Counted from the stretch's first letter, positions 15,715 to 24,778 are shown. The stretch: DNA of 64,000 nucleotides from Paenalicyclobacillus ferrooxydans (GCF_001399675.1 NZ_LJCO01000064.1:1-64000); one strand, 5' to 3'. Notes: a model not told the origin generated them from the letters alone. Translations and numbers: made by a program.

Positions 15715-17610
15715 TTAATTTCCCTTTTCGAGCAGGTACCCAACATAGTCCAACATGGCTGAGGCACAGTGCGGACAATAGCCGTCTTGTTCCTGTAACC
15801 TGCGCTTGACGCTGTCGAGCTTCCTTCGCTGCTCTTCATCTGGGACTTTGCTGCTCAGTGTCGTACGGATGGTCCCCTGTAAATCCGCAAACAGTCGCTG
15901 TTCGATGGCTTCCTTGAGACGAGGGTGGCTGTCCCAGCGGAATTCCTTGCCATGTCTCGCCATGGCTCCAACGCGGACGAGCAATTCCTCGCGAAATGAC
16001 TTCTTTGACCCTTCCGAGACACCAATCAGGTCCTCCAGGGAACGCATGAGTTTTTCATCGGGATCGACCCATTCTCCCGTAATCGGATCGCGCAGTTTAT
16101 CTTCCCGCATTGAGGCTTCTGCACTGTCTAAGTAACGAATCAGAATGTCTTGAGCGCTCGACTCGAAGGCGGCAATAAATGCCCGACTGACCGTCTGTTT
16201 CGCATAGCGGTCGTACTCCGCGCGGATGGCGCCCACAGCGCCAAGGAGTTGATCGCGCTTTTCTTTACTCTCCGCACCCGTGTGATGGTCGAGCGATTCA
16301 CGCAACGCTTTTAAAGCATCGGTCGGTGTCAGACAGTTGTGCGGTGAGGCAGCTATTGCTTGGGACAAGGCGTTGACGACCTGACGCGGAGAGACGCCAA
16401 ACATGCCATCCCGTGGACTCAGCTCTTTCACTTCGCGCAGGTGGGCAGGACGGAATTCTCCTTCGAACTGTCCGTCGTACAACTTGAGCTTCAGTTCCGG
16501 ACTGTATTTCTCCAGTTTCTCGTACCGTGACAATAACGCCCAACCGGCAGCCGCCTTTAGTGTCCACGGCGCGATGTGGGTGTCGAGGCGGTTCCCCATC
16601 ATCTTGCTGTAAATCTGTTCTTCTGCAGACCATTTGAGGTTGTACGGCACCTTAATAATGTACGTTCTGCTTTGCAAGGCTTCGTTTTTCTGGTCGCTGA
16701 CAAAGCGCCGATATTCTTCTTCGTTGGTGTGGGCCAGCAGGACCTCATCTGCACTGATGAGCTCAAAGCGGGGGGCTTTGATTTGCCGTTCCTGGGCCAG
16801 CGTGAGCAATGAAAACTGCAGTTCAGCTTTCGACTTCAGGAGTTCAATCAGTTCGGCGATGCCGCGATTGGCGATATTGAGCGTACCGTCAAAGCGCCAG
16901 GCGAGTGGATGGCTTTCGACGCCGTACTGCTGAAGGGCAACGATATCCACACCGCCGACTAAGTCACTGATGTCCTGACTGTTCGGATCACTCGGTGCAA
17001 ACGCAGCGATGCCGACTTTGCGCTGTTCGCTGAAGACAATTTGTTCTACGGGAATGGTACTAATACTCGACCACGCGCCTTCCGCCTGTTCGAGTCGATA
17101 CCGGCAAACGGGGCATAGTTCCCCCTCCACAAGGATACCTGTGTCTTGGTGGAGCTGCTTTCGGGCCGATTGCGGCAGCAAATGCAGTGGATCTTCATGC
17201 ATGGGGCAGTCTGCAATCGCGTACACGGCACCTTTCGGTGTCTGCGTGTATTCCTCGAGTAGCCGCTTCATCCGCGTCGCAATCGTGCTTTTCGCACTTC
17301 CAGGCGGGCCCATCAAAAGGATGATGCGGCGTCGGATGTCCAGCCCCTCTGCACCCGCGTGAAGCGCACTCATTAACTGAGCAATCGGATCGTCGATACC
17401 AAATATCTCATCCCGGAACGCTCCGTATACAGGCGGCTCATCATCAGCGCTGAGCGCGATTCCTTTATCGAGGATGGCGTCATACAAAAGGGCGTGTGCA
17501 CTCCGAGCAAATTGCTTGTGTTCCAGGATAAGCTCCAGATAGGACGCGAAGTCACCGCGCCATAGTTGCGGCTGCTTGTCCATCGACAGGTACTGTTTCG
17601 CCGTGTTCAC
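15715..17610 (-). CDS. prkA: Serine protein kinase PrkA (AAA+ type)
   Basis: 631 aa from GTG 17610, the same length as B. subtilis PrkA, which supports this start over longer frames to 17676. It has an AAA+ domain with Walker A LLMGPPGSAKST near residue 100, family blocks GAVYAIADCPMHEDPLHLLP, FSPSDP-like FAPSDPNSQDISDLVGGVD, RFDGTLNIANRGIAEL and LISADEVLLAHTNEEEYRRF, and the C-terminal PrkA region with RDPITGEWVDPDEKLMRSLE. PrkA is reported as a forespore or inner-coat kinase/ATPase affecting sporulation in Bacillus. The GTGA overlap with the spoVR stop shows coupled translation. Third and last gene of the operon. Confidence 0.95.
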   Translation of the reverse strand: MNTAKQYLSMDKQPQLWRGDFASYLELILEHKQFARSAHALLYDAILDKGIALSADDEPPVYGAFRDEIFGIDDPIAQLMSALHAGAEGLDIRRRIILLMGPPGSAKSTIATRMKRLLEEYTQTPKGAVYAIADCPMHEDPLHLLPQSARKQLHQDTGILVEGELCPVCRYRLEQAEGAWSSISTIPVEQIVFSEQRKVGIAAFAPSDPNSQDISDLVGGVDIVALQQYGVESHPLAWRFDGTLNIANRGIAELIELLKSKAELQFSLLTLAQERQIKAPRFELISADEVLLAHTNEEEYRRFVSDQKNEALQSRTYIIKVPYNLKWSAEEQIYSKMMGNRLDTHIAPWTLKAAAGWALLSRYEKLEKYSPELKLKLYDGQFEGEFRPAHLREVKELSPRDGMFGVSPRQVVNALSQAIAASPHNCLTPTDALKALRESLDHHTGAESKEKRDQLLGAVGAIRAEYDRYAKQTVSRAFIAAFESSAQDILIRYLDSAEASMREDKLRDPITGEWVDPDEKLMRSLEDLIGVSEGSKKSFREELLVRVGAMARHGKEFRWDSHPRLKEAIEQRLFADLQGTIRTTLSSKVPDEEQRRKLDSVKRRLQEQDGYCPHCASAMLDYVGYLLEKGN

Positions 17611-18860
17611 GATGCATGCACTCCTTGATTCAATAATGTGTTGCTTGGTTGAACCAACTCCGTACGTCCGTGCCAAAGTCGTGCAATCCCGTTCAGAATA
17701 GGCTGCGCGTAATTTGCATCAACGTCGACATCTGCCTGCAGGCGAAGCACATCGCTGCTCACCGACTTTATCCTCACTTCCACAGCTGGTAACTGTGCCG
17801 CAAACCGTTGCATGTGATCGCGAAGCTGTCGCCAATTGAGTTTCGATTCGCGCAGTGCTTCACGAAGTATTTGATTGTCGTGAATGAAGGCTTCGTCGAT
17901 TCTTCCGAGAAGACTTGCGTCACTCTCCCATCGTGCCAGTTCGAGAATATCGACACCGCTTTGTTCCAGGTATTCAAGTAAGGTCAGTCCGAGCCAGTAC
18001 GGATTGGGTGTGTTGGTTCCAGGATTACCGGCGACTCCGGCGTTGAGCCAGGCGTCTTGCACGGCGGAGGATGAGATTTCGCTAAGAATCCGTTTGTGTG
18101 TCCAGCTTGCGAACCCTTCATGGAGGATTTTGGTTCGGGCAATCTGCTGAAAGTAGAGTCCGGTCTCTCGGACTACACTAAGCACATCCCTTTGCCATTC
18201 CTCCAGGGGAGCGCGGCGAATGAGAAATCGCAGGATATCTGTTTCACCGATACCGAGCTCAACCCCGCGCTTTCTCTCACGGAAGGCGCGTTCAATGTCT
18301 GAGGGATCAATTTGTTCAGCCGGAAACAGGCCCTTGTAATTGTCGTCCGCGACACCGGTTGCTCTGGTCGGCTCGGCCAGTTCTTCAAACCGTGCATGGA
18401 ATTTGAGCGGGTGTGCGATGTCAAGCAACGATTCGACGGCGTCAATCCCGTACTCAGCTTCATACGCTCGAAAACGCAAGCTTGCAGCATGGAGAACCTG
18501 ATCCATATCGACTCGCATCCGCTGACAATAGATATTTCGTCGAAACAAGTCCGTGTGTCCCATGACGTGACTGACCACGAACTCCTGGATTTCATCACTG
18601 TTTTCATCCAGTAAATATGCCTGACAGGGATCAAGATTACAGACCATTTCGTAAATCGTGCCGCGTCCGCGCTGATGGCTTGTTCGTTGTTGTTCGTAGT
18701 TACGCCCAATCGTCCAATGTGCGTAATGTCCAGGTAGTCCTGCTGCAGCAATGGCATACAATCGGTCTGCGCTGACCTCCCAGAAATTTGTCTCTGGAGG
18801 TTTCAGTCCGAGTGCTTCTGCGACATTTCGGATCTCGGGAAGGCGCTCTCTCCATCCCAT
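17607..18860 (-). CDS. spoVR: SpoVR family protein (stage V sporulation protein R)
   Basis: 417 aa from ATG 18860, which shares its A with the TAA of the upstream gene (TAATG) behind GGAGGCGAGG. The family blocks seen are YAIAAAGLPGHYAHWTIGRNYE, IYEMVCNLDPCQAYLLDEN, VSHVMGHTDLF, ILHEGFASWTHKRIL and the NPYWLGLTLLEYLE region. SpoVR is involved in spore cortex formation in B. subtilis, and its molecular activity is unknown. The E. coli counterparts of this trio (yeaG-yeaH-ycgB) are co-regulated stress genes. Middle gene of a tightly overlapped operon, which implies stoichiometric expression. Confidence 0.95.
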   Translation of the reverse strand: MGWRERLPEIRNVAEALGLKPPETNFWEVSADRLYAIAAAGLPGHYAHWTIGRNYEQQRTSHQRGRGTIYEMVCNLDPCQAYLLDENSDEIQEFVVSHVMGHTDLFRRNIYCQRMRVDMDQVLHAASLRFRAYEAEYGIDAVESLLDIAHPLKFHARFEELAEPTRATGVADDNYKGLFPAEQIDPSDIERAFRERKRGVELGIGETDILRFLIRRAPLEEWQRDVLSVVRETGLYFQQIARTKILHEGFASWTHKRILSEISSSAVQDAWLNAGVAGNPGTNTPNPYWLGLTLLEYLEQSGVDILELARWESDASLLGRIDEAFIHDNQILREALRESKLNWRQLRDHMQRFAAQLPAVEVRIKSVSSDVLRLQADVDVDANYAQPILNGIARLWHGRTELVQPSNTLLNQGVHAS

Positions 18861-19891
18861 TAGGCCTCGCCTCCAAACGTTTGCTGTAACCACTTCGATA
18901 CCTCTTCATTACGCCAAATGTGTCCTGCTGTGACGCGCGGGAACTCATCACCGAGTTTGGCGATCAACGAACCTGCAGCGGCCTCTCGGCCAAAGTGAAT
19001 CGGGGATACCTGACAAAAGGCATACATTTCGACTGCATCATGCAGGTCTTTCACTGCTTTCACGAAGACGGCGTCATCACTTGCCCAGTTGTCGCCATCA
19101 CTGAAGTGGAGAACGTAGCGGTTATACTGGCCGCTTGGAAACCGCTCTGACAGGACCTGCGATGCGAGTAATACACCACTTGAGAGCATGGTTCCGCCCA
19201 TGACCGTTGCCTTCAGGAACGTTTTCTCATCGACCTCTTCAGCCTTGGTGTCATGGAGGATAAAGACTGGTTGGCAGTTTTGGTACTGTTTCTTCAGCCA
19301 CCGAAGGGCCCAAAACGCGGCAGCTCGAACGCGATACCGTTTCAGTTCGTCCATGCTTGCACTGGCATCTCGAACAAACACCACTACGGCCTTTGTAACC
19401 TCGCGCAGATTGGTTCGCACATCTTTGTAGCGGAGGTCCTCTTCGCGCCAACTCCCGCCGTGCTTGAGATGTTCAATCACAGAGCGTTTCAGGTGCAGCC
19501 TGCCTCTTGGCCCTCTCGTGGTGATTCCCTCAATTTGAGTGTCCACGAGTTCGTCCTCATGTGCCTTTGGCTTCAGACGCGGGAGCTTTAGGTCATCAAA
19601 CAGAAGTTCTGACAACTCTTCAATTGTCAACTCAACTTCAATTTCAGGGTCTTTGTGCCCGATTCCGGGGCTGCCCTTACCGATTCCTTGCACAGTGGGA
19701 CGGCTTTGCGTTGGTGCAGCCGGTATGAACCTTGGCTCATCAAGGTAACGCACAGGAATACGAATCCGTTTCCCATCTGGAGCGGTAATGATATCTTCGC
19801 CGCCGATAATCTGGGGCAGTTGTTCTTTGATGGCGCCCCGCAGTCTGTCGTGATGACGTTCTACATTCCGTTGCATTCGATCTGTTGGCAC
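18860..19891 (-). CDS. yhbH: YhbH-family sporulation protein (DUF444)
   Basis: 343 aa from GTG 19891, preferred because GGAGGTG sits 6 nt upstream. ATG 19906 and ATG 19951 are in frame but poorly supported. DUF444 features: basic N-terminal arm RHHDRLRGAIKEQLPQIIGGEDII, the segment ELTIEELSELLFDDLKLPRL, and a vWA-like domain starting AVVVFVRDASASMDELKRYRVRAAAFW (MIDAS-type DxSxS) with later GGTMLSSGV and HFSDGDNW. It is first in the operon with spoVR and prkA. Mother-cell expression in sporulation is known for the B. subtilis homologue; I could not identify a sigma-E or sigma-K promoter by eye in 19892-20179. Confidence 0.93.
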   Translation of the reverse strand: MPTDRMQRNVERHHDRLRGAIKEQLPQIIGGEDIITAPDGKRIRIPVRYLDEPRFIPAAPTQSRPTVQGIGKGSPGIGHKDPEIEVELTIEELSELLFDDLKLPRLKPKAHEDELVDTQIEGITTRGPRGRLHLKRSVIEHLKHGGSWREEDLRYKDVRTNLREVTKAVVVFVRDASASMDELKRYRVRAAAFWALRWLKKQYQNCQPVFILHDTKAEEVDEKTFLKATVMGGTMLSSGVLLASQVLSERFPSGQYNRYVLHFSDGDNWASDDAVFVKAVKDLHDAVEMYAFCQVSPIHFGREAAAGSLIAKLGDEFPRVTAGHIWRNEEVSKWLQQTFGGEA

Positions 19892-20099
19892 GTGTTTCAC
19901 CTCCATTTCCTGTTCGAACTTTTCAGTCGATTCTGGCTCGTTAAATGTCATGATTTCCAGTTGAGCAACTAGACATTCAACAATTGCACAAAGGTTTCGG
20001 ACTTTTTTAACGATGGACTGCTCACCTGACAGGGATCGAACCGGACAGACTGTTATACTGTCATCAGGAAGGGGATAACCCCAAGCAGTGGGAGGGGGC

Positions 20100-20178
20100 C
20101 GTCGTTTGTGAGGAGCCCCGATTAGGGGGAGTACCGATTGTGAGGAGTACCGAGTACATAGTACTTCTGTTTAGACGG
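20100..20178. repeat. Imperfect direct repeats after the glycosylase stop codon
   Basis: GTGAGGAG(C/T)(A/C)CCGATT recurs twice with a further partial GGAGTACCGA copy. It lies directly downstream of the minus-strand DNA glycosylase gene in the 19.9-20.18 kb gap, which otherwise shows no gene. Confidence 0.6.
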
Positions 20179-20179
20179 G

Positions 20180-20692
20180 CTATTTCAAGGTTGCAACACG
20201 GTCTGACAGATGGCGGTAGATGTCGACTTGCTCGGCGAGCGTCATACGGACAAGGCCGCTTGTTGAAGGAGCAACAAAGTCTAGGACATTGTCGATGACG
20301 GACTCCGCCTGGAACCCCCAGAGCACGCCCTGTCGGCGACGAGTGAACTCTGCATAGACACCTTTTCCAACATAGCAGGCAATGCGTGGCTGATAGCGCG
20401 TCAACTTCTCATGGAGTATCATTCGGCCCTCTGCGTACTCAGATGACGTCAGTTCGTCAGCGCGAGCGGTCGGACGTGCGACGATATTCGTGAAACCGTA
20501 GCCGTAGTCACTCAGCAGGTTTGGGCTCTCTTCTGGCGCATATAGACGTTCGGTAAGGCCGCTCTCGTAAAGCACACGATAAAAACGGTTGTTTCGCCCG
20601 GCATAGTTAAACCCGCGCTCATAGGAAGTGAGCGAGGGATTGAATCCGACAAAGATGATCAAGAGGCCAGTTCGCAGTCTTTCTGTAATCAT
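20180..20692 (-). CDS. mug: G:T/U mismatch-specific DNA glycosylase (Mug-like, UDG superfamily)
   Basis: 170 aa. The first motif IIFVGFNPSLTSYERGFNYAGRNNRFYRVLYESGLT corresponds to the Mug GxNPG motif, with catalytic Asn and Ser in place of Gly. GYGFTNIVARPTARADELT and the C-terminal VAPSTSGL (NPSGL equivalent, strand-intercalating loop) complete the family signature. It removes uracil or thymine opposite G, or related lesions, from DNA in the cytosol. It is monocistronic. The ATG is preceded by AAAAGGAGC on the minus strand, and a tandem duplication lies just upstream. Confidence 0.88.
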   Translation of the reverse strand: MITERLRTGLLIIFVGFNPSLTSYERGFNYAGRNNRFYRVLYESGLTERLYAPEESPNLLSDYGYGFTNIVARPTARADELTSSEYAEGRMILHEKLTRYQPRIACYVGKGVYAEFTRRRQGVLWGFQAESVIDNVLDFVAPSTSGLVRMTLAEQVDIYRHLSDRVATLK

Positions 20693-20714
20693 GTTGCTGC
20701 TCCTTTTGTTCCGT

Positions 20715-20746
20715 CGCGCTAGTGCACCATCGCGCTAGTGCACCAT
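20715..20746. repeat. Exact 16-bp tandem duplication
   Basis: CGCGCTAGTGCACCAT occurs twice back to back, in the 88-bp gap between the divergent mug and S9-peptidase genes. Confidence 0.85.
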
Positions 20747-20780
20747 CACAAAGTATACCAACTTGGAGGGAGACTGAGTC

Positions 20781-22769
20781 ATGCAAGACGAGAAGCTAAG
20801 GTATTTTTCAATCGAAGAAATGGTGGCACTTCCTACCTATATGGGTTTGGCCATCAGTCCGGATGGGGGGAAAGTCGCTTATGTAGAGCGGCTCACCGAT
20901 TGGGATAAAAACCGTTATTTGGACTTGGTCTGGTCTTACGATAAAACATCCCGCCAGCGTGTGCTCGTGACCTCCGACAAGAACGGCGGATCGCGCCCCC
21001 AGTGGTCTTTGGACGGTCAACAACTCGCCTATGTATCGTCGGTTGAGGACGACGGGGAGCATAAACCACAGCTGTTTGTGCGCTCCGAGGAAGATGGAAG
21101 GACAGTTCAGGTGACCACATCTAAGGATGGTATCGGCTCGTATCTCTTTTCACCGGACGGCTGCGGCGTGTACTTTTTATCGCAACGCCCGAACGAAGCG
21201 CTTAAAAAACGTAAAGAGGGTTATGGCGATATAGAGTATGTAGACGTGGATTACGGTCGACAGACCCTCTATTACGTCGACCTCGAAAATGCGCGTCAAT
21301 ATAACGACCGCTTCAGCATGCCCAAATCCCTGAGAGAAGATGAGGGAAACAGAGCTGAGGCTAGGCTTTGTGTTGATCGGAGTGACCTCCATATACTTGA
21401 GTTTGATGTCTCCCCGGATGGCCAAACGATTGTATTTTCTGCTGCGCCATCGCCGAATTTCGAAGACATGAGTCAATACGCCCTGTACAGATTTGATGTC
21501 GCCACGAAAGAGGTAGTGCACCTGCACACAGGCCAACTCGAGGGTCGGATTGAAGGCCAAGTTGCCTTTTCGCCAGACGGGGAATCCTTCGTTTTTACAC
21601 ACCGAACGGGCGATGGCAAGATGTTTCGCAACAATGCGCTGGTCATTTATCATTTGCTGTCGGGGGAAATTCAATCATTGCCTGTGGACATCGACGAACA
21701 GTTATCTGTTGTGGCTTGGACAGAAGCTGGAATCGTAATCCAGTGGCAGAACCGAACGAATCGGTGGATTGAACGGATCGAGCTCGACGGGAGTCGGACA
21801 TCAGTTGTCACGGGTGATGGTGTACAAGCTTTTGGAGCAAGCGTGAGCCTTGATGGACACGCCGTCGCATACATCCAGTCGACAGGGAGTTTACCTCTTG
21901 ACGTTTATGTGGACGGCCATCGGATTACCGACCTCCAAGAGCGCTACACGGCGCACGAAGTAAGTGAGCGAAGAGTAGTCAGTTGGCAGAGCAGGGACGG
22001 AAGTGAGATCGAGGGTGTTCTTTGCGTACCAGGTGATTTTGATTCATCGAAGCGCTACCCTCTGCTCGTTGTCGTCCACGGCGGACCGACCTGGGCTTCC
22101 TTCCCGTCGCCGACACAGGACAAATATTATCCTATTGAGCAGTTTATTGAGCGGGGATTTATCGTGCTGTTGCCCAACTACCGAGGCAGTTCCGGCTATG
22201 GTGAGGCATTTCGCGCATTAAACGAACGGAATCTCGGTATCGGTGATTACGAGGACGTCGTAACAGGTGTTGAATCACTGGTTCATGCTGGGTTCGCAGA
22301 CCCCGAACGGGTCGGTGTGATGGGGTGGAGCCAAGGAGGTTACATTTCCGCCTTTTGTACAACCTTCAGCCGCAGGTTTCGCGCGGTGTCTGTCGGCGCG
22401 GGTATCAGCAACTGGGTGACATACTACGTCAACACGGATATCCATCCGTTTACCAGACACTACCTCGGCGACACGCCGTGGCGAGATCCGGAAGTCTACC
22501 GGAAAACCTCTCCGATGACGTATATCGAACAGGCCGCAACGCCAACTCTGATTCAACATGGAGACAAAGACAGTCGTGTTCCGCTCCCAAATGCATTTGA
22601 ACTCTATCAGGGCTTAAAGGACGTCGGGGTGGAGACGCAGCTTGTCGTGTTCAAGGGCATGCAACATGGATCCGATAAGCCAGGCTGGAACCGTGCCATC
22701 ATGCATCAGAATTATGCGTGGTTCTGCCACCACATTTTTGGCGATCCGCTGGATGCTTTCTGGCTGTAA
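20781..22769 (+). CDS. S9-family prolyl oligopeptidase / acylaminoacyl-peptidase-like
   Basis: 662 aa without signal peptide, so probably cytosolic. Residues 20-390 contain WD40-like/TolB-like propeller blades (repeated FSPDG, SPDGQ). The C-terminal alpha/beta-hydrolase domain carries VVVHGGPTW, PNYRGSSGYG, the nucleophile elbow GWSQGGY (Ser517), the acid in HGDKDSRVPLPNA, and the His in MQHGSDKPG. It cleaves short peptides, probably acylaminoacyl or dipeptidyl substrates. Excellent ribosome site (TTGGAGGGAG). Monocistronic. Confidence 0.93.
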   Translation: MQDEKLRYFSIEEMVALPTYMGLAISPDGGKVAYVERLTDWDKNRYLDLVWSYDKTSRQRVLVTSDKNGGSRPQWSLDGQQLAYVSSVEDDGEHKPQLFVRSEEDGRTVQVTTSKDGIGSYLFSPDGCGVYFLSQRPNEALKKRKEGYGDIEYVDVDYGRQTLYYVDLENARQYNDRFSMPKSLREDEGNRAEARLCVDRSDLHILEFDVSPDGQTIVFSAAPSPNFEDMSQYALYRFDVATKEVVHLHTGQLEGRIEGQVAFSPDGESFVFTHRTGDGKMFRNNALVIYHLLSGEIQSLPVDIDEQLSVVAWTEAGIVIQWQNRTNRWIERIELDGSRTSVVTGDGVQAFGASVSLDGHAVAYIQSTGSLPLDVYVDGHRITDLQERYTAHEVSERRVVSWQSRDGSEIEGVLCVPGDFDSSKRYPLLVVVHGGPTWASFPSPTQDKYYPIEQFIERGFIVLLPNYRGSSGYGEAFRALNERNLGIGDYEDVVTGVESLVHAGFADPERVGVMGWSQGGYISAFCTTFSRRFRAVSVGAGISNWVTYYVNTDIHPFTRHYLGDTPWRDPEVYRKTSPMTYIEQAATPTLIQHGDKDSRVPLPNAFELYQGLKDVGVETQLVVFKGMQHGSDKPGWNRAIMHQNYAWFCHHIFGDPLDAFWL

Positions 22770-22860
22770 GTCAGCTCGACTGAAAGTAAGAACTGCCGTA
22801 ACTAGGCTCTGTTGCAAGTCAGGATCTGTTGCAAGTAAGGATTCATATTGTGTATTGGAT

Positions 22861-22895
22861 CGGGTGCCACCATTTTACCAATGACCTGGCACCCG
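22861..22895. other. 9-bp hairpin after the S9 peptidase gene
   Basis: CGGGTGCCA (22861-22869) pairs exactly with 22887-22895 across a 17-nt loop. It is a possible weak terminator or the 5' border of the riboswitch region; no T tract follows. Between the stop codon and this hairpin there is an imperfect duplication of CTGTTGCAAGT. Confidence 0.4.
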
Positions 22896-22921
22896 AAACG
22901 ATGTTACCCTTTCGTCATACC

Positions 22922-23110
22922 GCTGAATCGCTCCGACCCATCGTTCACAGACTTTGACACTATGGTCACTGGTTTGTGATTTTTCTATGCACAGATGGGA
23001 CGGCGTACGGGGGATTTTAGGTCCAATCTGGACCTGGGGTGAATCGCACAGCGACGGGTGACCTCGTGACCCGAACCCGACAACTAACCTCGGAAGCGAA
23101 AACGAGAGGA
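22922..23110 (+). promoter_or_regulatory. Cyclic di-AMP riboswitch (ydaO/yuaA class)
   Basis: The leader contains the class-defining sequence blocks in order: CTGGGGTGAATCGCA (23034-23048), GGGTGACC...GACCCGAACCCGAC (23057-23081), AACTAACCTCG (23082-23092) and the closing GGAAGCGA plus GAGAGGAG (23093-23110). A 5' partner for P1 is available around ATCGCT (22927-22932). c-di-AMP binding to this class normally turns genes off. It precedes cell-wall hydrolase genes with LysM domains in many Bacillota, as it does here. The ribosome site of the downstream gene (GAGGAG, 23105-23110) overlaps the 3' edge. The 5' boundary is approximate. Confidence 0.92.
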
Positions 23111-23119
23111 GAAATTCAT

Positions 23120-23941
23120 GTGAAACACTGGAAAACTACTGCGCTTGCCGTTGTAACCATGTCGCTGACGGTCGGGTTGATGCCTGTTGCTGCAATGGCT
23201 GCAACGGTGACTGTGCACCCTGGTGATTCACTTTGGAAAATTGCTGCTGCTCATAATGTTTCTGTTTCGGCCCTCGAAACTAGCAATCCAAGTTTAAATC
23301 CAGCAGACCTGCTCGTAGGAACCACGGTACAACTTCCGCAGACCCAGAGCCAGAGTACTTACGTGGTGCAGCAAGGTGACTCGCTGTTTCTGGTTGCGCG
23401 GAAGTTCGGGGTTACGTTGGCAGCACTCCAGTCGAGTAATCCAGGCGTAAATCCAGCCCATCTGTTGGTTGGACAGACGCTGAAGATTCCGGGAGGCACC
23501 AATGGTTTAGGAAAGGTCCGTGTCGCACCAAGTTTCAGTTACTCGCCAACATCATCCAGCGCATCTGCTTCGTCTGCAGATATGTACTGGATGGCCCGGA
23601 TTATCAACGCCGAGGCGGGTAATCAATCCTTGCAGGCAAAAATTGCTGTTGGTGATGTCGTATGGCACCGTGTCCAGAGCCCAAACTACCCGAATACGGT
23701 TCAGGGCGTTGTGTTCCAGGTGACAAGCGGCGCCTACCAGTTCACACCTGTCATGAACGGAACGATTTACAATACGCCGTCCGCACAAAGTATTCAAGCA
23801 GCACAAGCCGTTTTGAACAACCATACCGACCTGGTTCCGGGTGCCTACGTCTTTTACACGCCGAGTAAGACGCCAGCCGTAAGCTGGGTAAGGAAGCAAC
23901 CGTATTTGGCAACGTACGACAGCATGGTATTTAGTGTCTGA
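23120..23941 (+). CDS. LysM-containing cell wall hydrolase with SleB/CwlJ-type domain
   Basis: 273 aa from GTG 23120 with GAGGAG 9 nt upstream. A longer in-frame start at 23039 lies inside the riboswitch and is rejected. Signal peptide (KHWKTTALAVVTMSL...AMA) with likely cleavage near residue 30, two LysM peptidoglycan-binding repeats (about 31-75 and 83-128; motifs HPGDSLWKIAAAHN and QQGDSLFLVARKFG), a Ser-rich linker, then a Hydrolase_2 (SleB) domain beginning YWMARIINAEAGNQSLQAKIAVGDVVWHR with catalytic Glu in NAEAG. It probably acts as a lytic transglycosylase or muramidase during growth or germination. c-di-AMP control links wall hydrolysis to turgor and potassium homeostasis. Confidence 0.94.
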   Translation: MKHWKTTALAVVTMSLTVGLMPVAAMAATVTVHPGDSLWKIAAAHNVSVSALETSNPSLNPADLLVGTTVQLPQTQSQSTYVVQQGDSLFLVARKFGVTLAALQSSNPGVNPAHLLVGQTLKIPGGTNGLGKVRVAPSFSYSPTSSSASASSADMYWMARIINAEAGNQSLQAKIAVGDVVWHRVQSPNYPNTVQGVVFQVTSGAYQFTPVMNGTIYNTPSAQSIQAAQAVLNNHTDLVPGAYVFYTPSKTPAVSWVRKQPYLATYDSMVFSV

Positions 23942-24013
23942 TAAACTCGAGCCCCGTGTCAGTGAGTTCGTGGTAGAATAGAAGTCTATGCGACATCGAG
24001 TCTACTTTACGGG

Positions 24014-24637
24014 GTGAATGGATTGGCAGATTTTACGAATGAAAGCAAGACTGGTGTGGCTGTCTCGGAATTCCCTGAAACAGCGCAAACCTCGGTGGAT
24101 GCAGATGCGGCGAAGTCCGCTGACTCAGGACAATTCGTTGATGCAACAAATTCGATTGACACAGGAAAATCGGCCGATGAGGGTGACAAGGAATCCGAAC
24201 TGACACCTGAACAAGCCATGCTCCGCTTGCATGCGAAGATTGAAACCCAGGTACTCAAGTATTTTCAGAACAAGGAAATTGCCCGCGAACGGAACGAAGA
24301 AAACAAAATGATTTTTGAAGAGCTTGAGGAACTGTTCGAGCAACTCGGCGATGATGAGGTTGTGATTTCTCTCCCTTCCGGTCAAAACGCGGTGCTGAAC
24401 CTGAGTATCCGGGAGAAAGAAGTCCTCGATGTCGACATGTTAGCAGATGAAATGAAGGTTCCGAAAGACGAGTTAAAGACACCGTTTGATTATTGTGCTT
24501 TCACGGCAAAAGGTAAGCTGACGCCTGCGATGATCACAAAGCATACGTCTGTTGAGCGTGAGTCCAAGCTGAAAATCAGTAAGCGCAAGGCAACCGCAAA
24601 GCGTCGTAAAAAGTCAGCAACTGAATCAGAATCCTGA
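24014..24637 (+). CDS. Hypothetical protein with acidic N-terminus and strongly basic C-terminus
   Basis: 207 aa. Residues 1-60 are low-complexity and rich in Ser, Asp, Ala and Thr; 64-110 form a charged helix (LRLHAKIETQVLKYFQNKEIARERNEENKMIFEELEELFEQL) likely to be coiled coil; 115-170 form a compact region; the last 35 residues are Lys/Arg-rich (KISKRKATAKRRKK). No family is recognised. A nucleic-acid-associated role would fit the tail but is speculative. GTG 24014 or TTG 24023 could start it; GGGG precedes. It has its own terminator. Confidence 0.7.
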   Translation: MNGLADFTNESKTGVAVSEFPETAQTSVDADAAKSADSGQFVDATNSIDTGKSADEGDKESELTPEQAMLRLHAKIETQVLKYFQNKEIARERNEENKMIFEELEELFEQLGDDEVVISLPSGQNAVLNLSIREKEVLDVDMLADEMKVPKDELKTPFDYCAFTAKGKLTPAMITKHTSVERESKLKISKRKATAKRRKKSATESES

Positions 24638-24642
24638 GGAAG

Positions 24643-24673
24643 GAGGGCTTCGCACCAGCGGAGCCCTCTCTTT
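24643..24673 (+). terminator. Rho-independent terminator
   Basis: GAGGGCTTCGC (24643-24653) pairs with GCGGAGCCCTC (24658-24668, one G-U) around ACCA, followed by TCTTTT. It ends the preceding hypothetical gene. Confidence 0.88.
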
Positions 24674-24778
24674 TATGAAATTTTATCTTCTGACAGACTC
24701 ATAAACTGCGCTGCGTGTCCCTGACCTGCTATCATAAATAACAGTAGTCGCGAAAGAAAAGGGTGATGAGAACAACCA

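Noticed and set aside
15588-15839. N-terminal extension of the GNAT protein
   Set aside because: It overlaps the prkA terminator and the 3' end of prkA in another phase; ATG 15587 has a good site and a full GNAT fold.
23039-23119. N-terminal extension of the wall hydrolase
   Set aside because: These bases belong to the c-di-AMP riboswitch; GTG 23120 has a ribosome site and begins a normal signal peptide.
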